Assembly (NCBI GenBank): GCA_037783545.1
Contig: JBBELK010000624.1
Location: forward strand, 62,001-126,000
Reading direction: 5' to 3'
From: Henricia sp. BOLD:AAB3569
Taxonomy: Eukaryota; Echinodermata; Asteroidea; Spinulosida; Echinasteridae
Length of the DNA stretch: 64,000 nt
Position numbers and translations under genes: made by a program. The notes under the pieces are model-generated. The model was given only the letters and a program-made list of their open reading frames with translations. It ran no database searches and was not told where the DNA came from. Of the stretch, positions 22,801 to 33,700 are shown piece after piece (positions within the stretch are counted from its first letter, which is position 1; every line of letters begins with the position of its first letter).

Positions 22801-24060
22801 TAAACTAACAAATGTGGTAAAAGTTTTGAAAAAAATACCTTTGTTGCTATGGCAACAGCCAAATTTAGATTGTTTCACTTTTTTCACTTTTTTAAGAGTG
22901 AAATTTGCATATTTTCAAAACTGCGTCACCATTAAACAAGATATAGAAAATAATTTTCTTTAAAAGTTAATGATAGGTGGGTCCTTGGAGACTGCACTGC
23001 ATGTATAAAAATAGTCACCAGGTATTTGGGTTGGTTATACCATTTATTTCAAATAGGGGTGTTTTTTTTTCTTTTATTTAGTATGAAAATATACAATTTT
23101 TTGACAGCTCATAACCCATGTGGTAGTGCTCCAATTTCAATATCGACCACATATTGTTGAGATGAGACATTGGTCTTGTGGAATATTTTAAAAACAGCTG
23201 GGGGAAAAAACTTTATAGTTCGCAGTGTTGCCAGACATTTTCCATTTTTTCAAATTTTGGTGCAAGGCTAAGTAATAGGCGACATTTTAGGTCGTAACAT
23301 TTATTTATTTATTTATTCACCACATCCAACAGCGGAGGGACCGCCAATTACAGGAATGGGAACAAGTGTGGTTGAGTGCCTTGCTCAAGGGCACAGGTGC
23401 CACAACCCGTCGCGGCCCGGGATCGAACCTACATTCTAGTACTAACATGTCGATTTAATCTCATTTTGGGGTGCTGAATCCAAACATGACAGTTATGAAG
23501 TTGTATTTTAAGTTAAAGGGGTATTTGTGGCCCAAAAATGCCAAACATTTGTTAAAAAACACCCGTCCAGTTTTTGTGCAAAAAAACCACTGTTTTCTCA
23601 AATAGAACATGGTTACATGCCATAACATGCCACTCTTTCTAAATCCATAAATGACAGTGTCCAAGCTGTATTTTGAGGGCAAAGGTGCTTCTCTGGGGTA
23701 AAACATAAAACAGTTTATAAACACTAGTTTTGGGTAAAAACAAAAAAAAAGGAGAAAAGAGATGTAGCCTAATTGACAAGAAGAGGTTTTTTTTTAGTAG
23801 AAGGTCGTTACTCGTTACTTTTATCTAATTTTGGAGTGCTGAATCCAAAAATGGTTGCCAAGCTGTATTTTAAGTTAAAGGGGCTTTTGGAAAAATATAC
23901 TCAAAATCTTTTTGAAAACGTTCAGTTTTTTGTTAAAAAAACAAACAAATTTCTGCGTAGAACATGGTAACATGCCACTCTTGCTGAATCCACATGACTT
24001 TACCAGCAAGCTGTATTTTGATGGTCAAAGGTTTTTTTTGTTGACAAAAAGCATAAAGCA
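22801..24060 (+). repeat. Dispersed repeat family H, copy 2, with SINE insertion
   Basis: 22801-23298 matches 16763-17262. The internal AATCCA..TTAAAGG unit then recurs at about 23460, 23640 and 23830. A SINE interrupts the copy at 23301-23442. Confidence 0.75.
23301..23442 (-). mobile_element. 5'-truncated SINE with target duplication
   Basis: Flanked by TAACAT (23295-23300 and 23443-23448). On the minus strand it runs B box GGTTCGATCCC, core GTGCCCTTGAGCAAGGCAC, then ends in an (AAAT)n tail. The A box is missing, as expected for 5' truncation during target-primed reverse transcription. The host repeat copy at 16763 lacks it. Confidence 0.82.
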
Positions 24061-24690
24061 ATTTTTAAATTCCTAAATCTAAACAATACTGTTACTATAA
24101 AGCTATTGTTTGGTATTAAAGCGATCCTATAGAACCACAACCACATAACATGGTTCAAAATGATTACACATGTAGTATACAAAGCAGGTATTTCCATAAT
24201 GAAAATTAACCAATGCATGAAAAGGAAATAATCTTATCATATCAGTTTTACAGTGGAATATGAATATATTGAACTTGAAGTGTGCAAAATACACATTACT
24301 AGGAGTGTTAAAATCTCTTTGCTTCAGGTAATATGAGACAACGGCCTATAATTTTAAAGTGGTAATAAGAGAAGGATGGGGTGAATATAGTTGTAAACCT
24401 GTACATTATAATTAAAAAGTGAGAAAATTTATTGGATTAGAGATGCTTGTTTTAGTACAAAACAAATATTTTAAAGATAAATCGGGAACATGCCAATCCT
24501 AGCTTTTCATCCATTTCGTCCTAAAACAAAGTGGTCGAAAATGATGTCTTTGCTTGCAACTTTTTAATGTTTTTTTTTTTTTCTGTTTGTTTCTCGGATA
24601 CACTTCTCCTAAAAACAAATACAAAAATTTGGTTGGATTCAGCTTCGACAAGACTTTTGTCTGGTCACCAACACCACAATAATGCACCTA
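24061..24690. other. No gene seen
   Basis: AT-rich intron 5 sequence without recognised repeats. It leads into the G-rich tract. Confidence 0.4.
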
Positions 24691-24699
24691 TCAAATGTT

Positions 24700-25030
24700 T
24701 CCCCCGCCCCTCACCCCCGGACTGCCCCACATAAGAGGTGGGGATTGTCACTTTTCTTGCGAGACAAAATCCCCACTCTTGGGGGAAAATTTAGGTGACA
24801 AAAATCCCCACCGTCGGGTGCAAAACATGTACATTTTGCTATCAGATGCATAGAAATGTGTATTTCAATGCGACAAAATCCCCACCCTGGGGCATGAACA
24901 ATTTGGCCAAATCCCCACGTAGGGGGGGGGGGGGCAGCCCTGGAGAAGGGGGGGGGGGGCCCAGGAGGGAGGAGGGGGGGGGGAGGGGGCGGGGGGGGGG
25001 TGGGGGGGGGGGGGGGGGGGTGGGGAACGA
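24700..25030 (+). repeat. Short repeats followed by a G-homopolymer-rich tract
   Basis: GACAAAATCCCCAC occurs several times between 24767 and 24920, then 24915-25025 is almost pure G with scattered A, C and T. Strong G-quadruplex potential on the plus strand. Collapse or expansion in assembly is likely here. Confidence 0.8.
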
Positions 25031-25070
25031 ATTATATGTGCATTTATTCCAAGTGTGGTATTTAAATTAA

Positions 25071-25959
25071 AGGAGCGTGACCAGAGTTTCTGGAAAATAG
25101 TTTTCGATGTAACTTACCAATATTATCAAGTAACTCCCATCATACACACCTCCCATGTCCCAAAAACCCGAAAACATTCGCAATTTCCAGTAAAAAATTG
25201 AACAAAACTATCGAGTATGCTTTCAGCGGATAAACGTTGATACTGGAAAATTAGTTTACAAATAATCGGTGGATTTTCGACGATATCCTCGGAAATATGC
25301 GGCCTAGAAGCGCGGGAGTTTCAGTTTTGTAATCAGAAAAATATAACGGATGTTATGATATAAAAATCTCATGACCCATAAGGTAAGTCCCGGGGAGTTA
25401 TGGGTAAAAAAAAGTGATCTGGGCCCTATTTCATAAAACTATTTAGGAACATTCCTAATTAATTGTTCCTAAATCACTTAGGAACAATTAATTGGGAAGA
25501 TTCCTAACTTAGGCATTATTAATTATCCTAAGTTAGGAACAATTCTAAGTTAGGAACAATGCATAAACTATACAGACTACACATTGTATGACCGAGTTTG
25601 AACACTCTTTCTCTCCGTCTAGCACGCCTATTTTCCCTGTCAAGTAGGCCTAGAGCCATAAACATAGCCATAATTGACATGTACACAGTTGACAAGCAAG
25701 CAAACTGAAGCAGTGTTTAATTTTCCCGCCAAATTGTCATGTGATACCTAACTTTAGGTCTGATTATGATCAGTCCTAAAGTTAGGAACAATTTCAACCA
25801 AGATAGGAATGATTTTTTACCTAAATTGCTTTATGAAATAGAACTTTAGGAATGTTCCTAAAGTTAGGAACAATTTGGATTTAGGAATGATAAATGTTCC
25901 TAAATCCTATTTAGGAATATTCCTAAAGTTTTATGCAATAGGGCCCTGGTCACACTCCT
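25071..25959. mobile_element. TTAA-flanked MITE
   Basis: Ends AGGAGCGTGACCAG and mirror CTGGTCACACTCCT, flanked by TTAA at 25067-25070 and 25960-25963. The left 350 bases are non-repetitive; the right 520 are the palindromic element at 25421-25946, nested or fused. Confidence 0.72.
25421..25946. mobile_element. Foldback element built from TTAGGAA/TTCCTAA palindromes
   Basis: Ends GGGCCCTATTTCATAAAACT and mirror AGTTTTATGCAATAGGGCCC. The inner arms hold more than ten TTAGGAA or TTCCTAA units, often back to back as short palindromes. The right end coincides with the right terminus of the TTAA-flanked element. Confidence 0.75.
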
Positions 25960-25965
25960 TTAACA

Positions 25966-26540
25966 CACTCAAGGAAAAAAGAAACGCACCACTGATTTTT
26001 TAAAAAGTTTTTGCCCGAATTTTGTGAAATCAAATGTATGTGTTTGAATCCCACATAATATGTCCTTGAGCCAAGTAATGTAACGTTTATTTCATTGTTA
26101 ACAACAACAACAAAAACAAAACAAGTTAGCACCACCGCTCACAAAAGTGGCATTTACAGTTCAAAAATTAACATGACCTCCATTCGTCGCCGCATGGATC
26201 GACAGTAATGTCGCAGCTGGTCCTGTGGGATAGCCGCCCACTCTTCCTCCAGTGCCGCCCTCAGCTGCTGTTGTGTCTCTGGGGGATGAGCTCGTTGTCG
26301 GATGCGACAACTGAGCAAGTCCCACACATTCTCAATGGGTTTTAAATCCGGACTGAGAGCTGGCCATGGCAACACCTCGACATCGTTCTCCTCCAGGAAG
26401 TCGGCGCCCACACGAGCCATATGGGGACGGGCGTTGTCCTGCTGGAACACAGCACGACCCCCAACTTGCTCCAAAAAGGGCACCACAATTGGGTCCAGGG
26501 TCTCGTCGCGGTAATTAACACGAACGAGATAATTGGTCTC
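25966..26540 (-). mobile_element. 3' half of a Tc1-like DD34E transposon
   Basis: Terminus CACTCAAGG..AAAGAAACGCACCAC is the same as at 17718, here at the 3' end of a minus-strand element. It is followed inward by the C-terminal part of a Tc1 transposase. Homology starts abruptly near 26540. Confidence 0.88.
26154..26540 (-). pseudogene. Tc1-family transposase, C-terminal part with second Asp and Glu
   Basis: Open from about 26540 (NYRDETLDPIV upstream of the first ATG-like codon) to the stop at 26154. FQQDNARPH gives the second catalytic Asp and SPDLKPIENVWD the Glu; the 34 residues between them make this DD34E. No frameshift is visible in the part present. Residues and family match the N-terminal fragment at 17979, but the two halves have unrelated flanks. 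Confidence 0.9.
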
Positions 26541-27099
26541 TGCCCATCATGATGTCTGACTATAGTACATGTACATACTAACACGAGACCGGTATTGGTC
26601 TGAGACTTAGGTTAGTTCCAAATTTCCTCGGTGCTTATCCAGTGTGTATTTGTTTACATGCATGCGCACGTACATCGATGGGCTTACAGATCTTTACTGT
26701 GGCTATTGTTATGGCATACGTAATTGTAGCTTTAAAAACTGTACTTACGTCACTACAAGGATTCATTGATTTAAATATTAACTAATTTTGCACGCAGGAA
26801 GTAGGTTGATATTTTCGAGTCGAAGAGTAAGTAATGGCGTTATTCGTCGTTTACATGCACGTTTTTCTGCATCAGCATCAGGATAACAGGTTTATTGGAA
26901 CTCCATAAGAACATGCGCAGGTTAACAAAGAGCGACGTCGTTTGCTTGGGACGTTGTGCACGTGCGTTTTCCATTCTGCCCATTGTAAGTCGCCATATTT
27001 ATTTTTTTGATGCGCTTGTTTGTTGGCTATTTCTTTGCTCGCATTTTAGCTGCGAGCATGCGCATTCCTAATTGTGAACACCACTGCGGACCAACTTCG
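26541..27099. other. No gene seen
   Basis: Mixed-composition intron 5 sequence; nothing recognised before the family C fragment. Confidence 0.4.
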
Positions 27100-27106
27100 A
27101 ACTGGA

Positions 27107-27337
27107 ATTAAATTCGACACGGCAAAAGCACGACGTTTGAAACCGCGCCGTGCTAGTGCCGCACTAAATTGAGTTAGCACGGCAGACCCTGTCGAGCTCA
27201 ATTCTTCTGCCGTGCCGAATTCAATTTGCCAATTAGCCAAATGGTTTCAAACGTCGTGCTTGCGCCGTGTTTAAAAAAAAAATCAAGTTGAATTTAATTC
27301 GACACGGCACAAGCACGACGTTTGAAACGGGCCTATA
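27107..27337. repeat. Fragment of a third member of palindromic family C
   Basis: Contains GCACGACGTTTGAAAC and its mirror several times plus CACGGCA/TGCCGTG units, and ends GTTTGAAACGGGCCTA. The expected left terminus is missing. It uses TTTGAAAC where copies 1 and 2 use TTTGACG, so it is a subfamily. Confidence 0.6.
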
Positions 27338-27388
27338 CGTTTCGTAATGCAAACAGACTCTGTCTGCGTAAAAATATGATTGTAATTA

Positions 27389-28824
27389 GGCCTGCGTCAA
27401 ACGTCGTGCTTCTGCCGTGTCGAATGCAATTCATTTAGGTGCGGCAAAAGCGCGACGGTGTTTGCACTTGCGTCAAACGTCGTATTTAATTGTGTATGTA
27501 TATGTATGCCCGGCCAATTCCATGAAAAAGATCATGCAATTTAAACATCTAACTCATTTGATTTAATTTGAAAACGAAATAAAACCCCTTACATTCAAAA
27601 AGAGTCATTCGATTTCATTAGTTTAGCATTTACTCAACCAATAAAATATAAGTAGGACTATATATAAATATCATTAACGAAGGTTTTCATTCAAAATTCG
27701 TTTTTGTGGTAGGTCTTTGCGTTTTCAGAATCGTAAAGCACTGCAATATTCTAAGGATCAGTACATGTACATCTCTCCTCCAAGTCGATATTGAACATAA
27801 AATATGCATAGAAAAGGAAATAATGCACATACAGAAAATGAAAAGGTGAACCTTTTCCCTGCGCTTTAGCAATGGACGTATCAGATTACCAGCGAATGTT
27901 TAGACACGTTGAGTAGGCCTGGTCTATTGACAAACAATAATTCACAGAAACATTTTGTTGCAGTCAAAGAAAATTATGCAAAGTAGGCCTAATCAAATAG
28001 GTCAAATTTGCATTTATATTTACGGGCTCAAATGTTGAAATTGATTAATCTTAAAAATAAAAATAAAAAGATATATATAGTATAGTACAGTCTAGATAGA
28101 CTTGAATGCCTTTAAAAGGGAATTAATGTAAATGAAAAGGAAAGTGCATGCACGAAAACGAAATTGGGTGCAATGAACCTTGACTCACTGAACGCGAAAT
28201 TTTAAAAAGGTGAATTTGAAAACCTGTTAATGAAAATTAACCTTAAAAGAGGTGAGGATTGTCCCTTTTCAAGTAACAAAATTTCCACCCAGGAGTGCCA
28301 AAATGATGCGCATTCGGCTGCACTGGCTATAAAGATTTATTTATGTCTCAAAATCCACACCCCAGCGAGCATGAAAAACTAAACGAAAGCATTACTTTCT
28401 GTTGTGCATGTTTCAACTTTCCTCCAAAAAGCTGTTTAGATCATTAAGTCAATTCACTGCACAAACATTTCCCAATGGATAATTTTTTCAGCGCGCTGCA
28501 CCGTCGCTATTTTGGATTTGTGGGGCTGTTTGTTTGTTTGCTGTTTTAATCCTCGAGTATGTGCTTGCGCATGCGCATTCCAACTTCGTCAAACCGAAGT
28601 ACGAATTTATTTTGATTCGACACGACGATAGCACGACGTTTGACGCAACGTCGTGCAACTGCCGTGTAGCACGGCAGAGGCTGTCGTGTAGCACGGCAGA
28701 GTCGAACTTAATAAAAACATTTGCGTCAAACGTCGTGCTCTTGCCGCGCTCTTGTCGCATTTAATTGAACATTTTCTAAGTTATTGAGTTCGACACGGCA
28801 GAAGCACGACGTTTGACGCAGGCC
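27389..28824. mobile_element. Palindromic MITE family C, copy 2 (long form)
   Basis: Same termini as 10519-11350. Holds about 660 extra bases (27560-28220) between copies of ATTTGAAAAC, and lacks a GC-rich stretch present in copy 1. Flanks are TTA and TAG, so no intact target duplication. Ends 57 bases from the exon 5 donor. Confidence 0.8.
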
Positions 28825-28881
28825 TAGTTTCAAATACATGACAATACAGTCAACGAATAAGACGAACAGTGGCGGTCTTAC

Positions 28882-28947
28882 CTTGCAGAAGAGTTTGATT
28901 GCTGTGTCAAAATATGAAAGGGCGAAGATAATTCTTGCGTTATGTCT
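28882..28947 (-). CDS. GABA-B-receptor-like gene, exon 5 (22-codon small exon)
   Basis: 66 bases between CATTTCAG and GTAAGA, phase 0 at both ends, translating to RHNARIIFALSYFDTAIKLF plus CK. This supplies exactly the segment missing between exons 4 and 6: family members read DARIIIG..., then a helix ending VFCEVY. The terminal Cys-Lys joins IYQFEMFG of exon 6. It was found by searching intron 5 for this expected piece. The donor lies only 57 bases from the right end of a palindromic MITE (27389-28824). Confidence 0.85.
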
Positions 28948-29151
28948 CTGAAATGGAGAAAACAATTAGACCAGATTTCTTTGAATTCAATTGAAATAGT
29001 CGAAGTAAAAGCATTAAAGTTATATAGTCCGTAGGTCTCATATTTTTTTTCTTCTGCGAACGACTCTTTAAAGTATTTACTTTATTTTATTTTTAATAAC
29101 GAAAAGCCATCATACCGGCAACCCTGCGAAAACGCCGTTTTTACACTTTAA

Positions 29152-29372
29152 AAACAGATTGGTTGAATTCAACAAATGTGGTTGGTATAGTGTTCAACCA
29201 ATCTATTGGTTAAAATAACCAATCCATATTGGTTAGGAATTACCCTTTCTTCAATAAGATTGTACAGCTCGGCCTATACATTTTGTATAGATATTTTACT
29301 TCTAATATATTGGTTGGACAAATATCTACCAACCACATTGGTTGAATTCAACCAGTATGTTTTTAGCGTGTA
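29152..29372. mobile_element. Small TA-flanked MITE
   Basis: Ends TACACTTTAAAAACA and mirror TGTTTTTAGCGTGTA, with arms carrying TTGGTTGAATTCAAC and AATGTGGTTGG in mirror. About 220 bases, no ORF of meaning. Lies in intron 4, near exon 5. Confidence 0.75.
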
Positions 29373-30327
29373 CACGGCCTTTTTTTTTACGCCTTGCCGC
29401 GAGTTAAATTATTGGCGGACCGCCAATAATTCGAAATATTGACAGTAACTGTTCGATAACTATAAACGTCTATTTTTGTTTTGTTCATGTCTAATATGAA
29501 AGCGAATAGCTTTTATGTTTCTAGAAAAATATCAATTAAAAAAGGTGCCACACCCAAAACGCAAGGTTTACATCTTTAATTTACATTTTGCGGTTTTCTT
29601 CATGGTCGCAAGAGTAAGCTTTTACAAATAAAATTCCGTTTCAGGGAGATCAAAATTAGGTTTCTCGCTTGCACTCAATCACAAAGTACATGTGACTGAC
29701 AGTTAAACATTGACCCCAAAACAAACTACCAGCTATAGCGTGTGTCCTCCATTAATTGTGGGGCACAGAAATGCACAATTGGAATACGTCGCCCTTAGTT
29801 GCACTATTAATTATTCATTGTAATATCATCTGAACGCTGAGGCGAGTTTAAAGCTGTCTCGCCTAATTAAATTCCCAATGCATCTTTTTCCCTTGCAATA
29901 TCCGCTTTCTTAATATGCTTCTGTACACATCGCAATAAAGCGACAGTCCCAAAGTCAAAGCAATATTTCTGACCTTATTAATATGGACGGTCAAATGCTC
30001 ATACAATGACATGCAAGTGATGCATATAATAGTGGTCGAGATCACAAACCTTTTCGCCATTTCAAATAACCGTGCACCCAACGCTTTCGGCTAATTTAAG
30101 GGTAAGGAAGCAAAACAACCTGACATTTATGTGTAAACCAAGCCTAGGAAAACAAATCTGAACTTTATGGGCTTTTTATTTTGGCTGGGATCAAGACTTC
30201 TGGAATATCAGTAAGAGAACCGTAAATATAATCATATATAAATGTACAATATATAACTGAATCATTATTGCTTTGTGATGAATAACCATAATCGGAGAGT
30301 GTGTCGTATGAGAACCTGACGGGAAAA
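29373..30327. other. No gene seen
   Basis: AT-rich intron 4 sequence, no repeats recognised. Confidence 0.4.
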
Positions 30328-30545
30328 CGTTGTTGTTGTTGTTGTTGTTGTTGTAGTTAATTTATGGCATCTTGGCAACTAAGGCCCTCTATATATGCCA
30401 TCAACTATACGGTTTTAGCTTTAACCACACTTTATTATCAACTGGCGATGAACGAGAAGGAGTTGCAGTTTTGGGAGGAAAACCCCCATAGAAATCCCCC
30501 GGGGAAAACCCACGCGGTCAAGGGGAAAACTTTTCGCAATGGTTC
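30328..30545 (+). repeat. Dispersed repeat family K, copy 1
   Basis: Begins with (GTT)n, then ATGGCATCTTGGCAACTAAG, CCATCAACTATACGGTTTTA, GAGAAGGAGTTGCAGTTTTG and GGAAAACCC blocks. Same order at 43151-43330 (without the microsatellite) and, inverted, at 61691-61963. The trinucleotide run at one end suggests a retroposed element whose 3' tail is (AAC)n on the minus strand. Confidence 0.75.
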
Positions 30546-32054
30546 TAATATAATGTTTTTAGCGAACGTAAAAAAAACGTAAATTTGCAACGTCGTTGCC
30601 TCTTTAGTTTTCTTAACCTACAGATGAAATTATAAATCCTTTATAAACACTGAAAACTTGATGGGCCATAGAATGAACGCCATGGCTTGAACTTATTCAC
30701 GTAAGTGTAACATGGAGTCAAAAATGAATTTCGCATTTTTGTAGTTTTTGGTGCGCGGTTTTAATACTGGCTTTAAAACAAAATCCCTTCCATGTCAACG
30801 AACCTCAGCTTGTCGTTCTCGAAGTCCAGGGGCGATATATGTTTCGCCTGTTAGAATGGGGCGCTATTTTTTTTCTCCTTTTAGCAAGTTTGAAATAGCT
30901 TTCCAGCCAAAGACAGATTGACTGAACATTACGTTTAATTCCATTTACGCCAAGAAAACGCAGAAAGGGGAAAATGAAGTTTTGGGGATCTACGTGACAA
31001 AAGATCCCACTAGAAAACAAAATTGAAAATGACGTTTCAGTTTGATGTGCACTTTGTATAACATCGATTTGTCCCGCCTTTGCCGTTTTCTTTACTCCCT
31101 GCCCAATCGCAAAACGCAGTCATCCCGTGCCGCCTTTGGCGCAACGAAACGTGCAAAATACTACGCTTCGGTAATAAAAACGGAACTCCGTGTACGAGAG
31201 TAAACCTCTCTCAGATTAGAGTCCCGGTTCATGCAAGGTTTCTCGAATACAGTTCATTGCCCGTATATTTTATGCAAGATTACAAAATATACTATACTTA
31301 CTAGCGGGTAGATCTTTGCACCCTGCTCAGTAAACCTTGCACATTAATCTGAGGCTTATACCCCAAAATGTTACAGAATAGGGCAGAGAAAATGAGGTTC
31401 GAGCAAAACCTGACCCATATGGGATTGGTATCGCAGAATTCTTAGTGGAATAAAGGTTATATAATGCGCGGTTACGTAATCAGCACCTTTATGTAAACAG
31501 CACTGCTATGTTGTTATGATTTGTCACCGTGCATTGTGCACGAGTAGGAACTTTGTGGATTTATTGTCACACCTGTCCATTTAAATATGAAAAATTGCCC
31601 CTGTCATGGCCGCCGATGCAAAGGGTCTGTATGTCGGTTGCTGTGGCGTTGGTTTTTATCCATTGTAAAATATGAAATATAAAAAAGCGTATAGATCGTA
31701 TCGTTTTGAACGCCACTGTTCAAGGAAAGTTTTTTTTATAGGCTTAGTAATGCCAACATTATTTTATTTTAGAATCTAAAGTTTATTCTTACGATACTTG
31801 TGGAGGCTCCAGGAATAATCTTTGCATGCACTTCAGCAGGACTCCTTACATATAGCCTTATACGGCGTGGTGCTGTATACTCGTTATAGGAATAGTCTCA
31901 CCCTTTTTACGAATTTTGGCAAAGCCAAGGTAACTGCTACATACACATGCGCAATTTTATTTTGTGTAGTTCTGGTGGTGCGTTATCTTCCTTTGATGAC
32001 ATATATTCATGCATGTAAGCGCCTTGATCGGGGTTTCCCGAGTAAGTGCAAGTC
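30546..32054. other. No gene seen
   Basis: Unremarkable intron 4 sequence with short unsupported ORFs. Confidence 0.4.
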
Positions 32055-33196
32055 CATATGGGTCGTTTTATAAGTTTGGGGTCCCTTTTTCTGTCCCCGT
32101 TAAGGCCCTGTCACACCTTGACGTTTTAGCCAGCGTATGCTGACGTATAAAAATTTCTCTAAAACGCTGGCATACGCTGAACTATCGATGTTTTTTTTCT
32201 TCAATTTTGAACGTATACAAAGCGTATTCATAACGAGTTGGACGTATACATACCGTAGTAGTAACTTACATAAAACGTTTCCATAACGTTTAGATAACTT
32301 ATACCAACGAATGCTTAGCGTGTTGCCGGCGTTCACAACTTGTGCCCAACGATAGTCTAACTTATGCACAGCGCGCGGAGCGTATCGCCGACGATCACGT
32401 GTCGTAGCCTATAAAAGACTGTCGTTCGACGATTTAAATCATAACCGCACTAGACCATTGAGTCTTGAGGAGTATACTGACGGGTTCCTTCTGTGAACCC
32501 CATTTTTATATACTAATTTCCCTAAACGCTGCCAATACGCCATTATACAGTAGCTATTAGTTAGAAACACGTTTAGTAAGTTCTGTGGTCGTCCGGAACA
32601 CGTCAAAACGTCTACATACGTTAATATGCGTTGGAGATAAGTTTGACATAGGTTCAAAGCACGTTACTCATAGGTTAGAAATACGTTTTGGGTACGGTAG
32701 ACATTATCTCGACGTATGTCGACTTATGATTAACTTACAAGTAACGTGTGTGAACGTGTGTCAACGATCGTATTACTTACCTACAGCTTATGAGCCACAC
32801 GCTGGCATACGCCGAAATTTTTTGTGCATGCACAACATTTTTCGACGACCTCGCCTTACTACGACGTATACCAGCGTGTTTCAGCGTGCTCTTAACTTAT
32901 ACAAAACTTACCCATAACTTATTTAACGTACGCCAGCGTCTTCGCCAAATTTTTCATACGTCAGCATACGCTGGCTAAAACGTCAAGGTGTGGCAGGGCC
33001 TTTACATCTGACATCTTGTAAAATGTTGTATTTTGTAAATTCAGGACATATTCTTTAAATGCCTTCTATTTCAAAGAGTGATTACATAAAATATAATTCA
33101 TAAAAATATGGTTTGAAGGCATTTTTAATGTATGTCAGGTGTAACGGGGACAGAAAAATGTCACACGTTGAACCCCAAATTTATAGAATGACCCAT
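32055..33196. repeat. Older palindrome interrupted by a MITE
   Basis: CATATGGGTC, TTTGGGGT and CTGTCCCCGTTA at 32055-32102 are mirrored at 33140-33196. The left arm is split by the element 32103-33001; the intact right arm reads straight through the junction (GTTACACCTGACAT). Confidence 0.7.
32103..33001. mobile_element. TTA-flanked 899-bp palindromic MITE
   Basis: Ends AGGCCCTGTCACACCTTGAC and mirror GTCAAGGTGTGGCAGGGCCT, TTA duplication at 32100-32102 and 33002-33004. Arms carry TAGCCAGCGTATGCTGACGTA in mirror. Fits PIF/Harbinger-type MITEs. No transposase. Confidence 0.85.
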
Positions 33197-33276
33197 ATAT
33201 CATTACCATGTGTGTTTGTCTCTTGATTGGCCGTCACAGGGAGGAGCACAAAAGCTGACGCCTCACCCCGTACCTA

Positions 33277-33700
33277 ATGTTGTCATCTGTACATTTCAGA
33301 TGTTTTGAGGTAATTCCCATATTACATTCCTTTTCCTGTAAACTAATCTTTGTATTATGTGAATTCAAAGGGTTGGCACCCCGACCCCCTTCAATTTTAC
33401 TCGCACGAGGTCACAAAACTAGTAAACCGAATCCGCTCCGGTGGAGTACCCCTGACGCGATGAGGGCGCGCCGCATGAAGGCGGCGGGGCAAAGCCCACA
33501 GGACCCTCGTCGCCCGATTATGTCACATTTCCAAACCGATGTCTTCCCGGGTAGTTTAGGGGCTGTTTTTTGGCACTTTCGGGAGGGGCCCAGTGGGACT
33601 CCCAGCGGCTGCCGGGATATTTTTGGCTTCGGGCGGGCCCCCGGATTATGGGACGGGTCGTGGGAGGGACCGACAGCGGAGTGTCGTTCGGTGAAGTTCA
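33277..33700 (+). other. GC-rich stretch upstream of a non-LTR relic
   Basis: Markedly richer in G and C than its surroundings from about 33370, with a 142-codon ORF lacking any domain I recognise. May be an upstream part of the same retroelement or of another repeat. Confidence 0.35.

Noticed and set aside
17718..26540. Complementary Tc1 halves on opposite strands as one element split by an 8-kb inversion
   Set aside because: Orientation and break positions fit, but the outer flanks do not: the 5' half sits in a TGGTGTTAA MITE cut at TA, and the 3' half abuts a different TTAA-flanked element and lacks the rest of that MITE. Two separate truncated copies are more likely.
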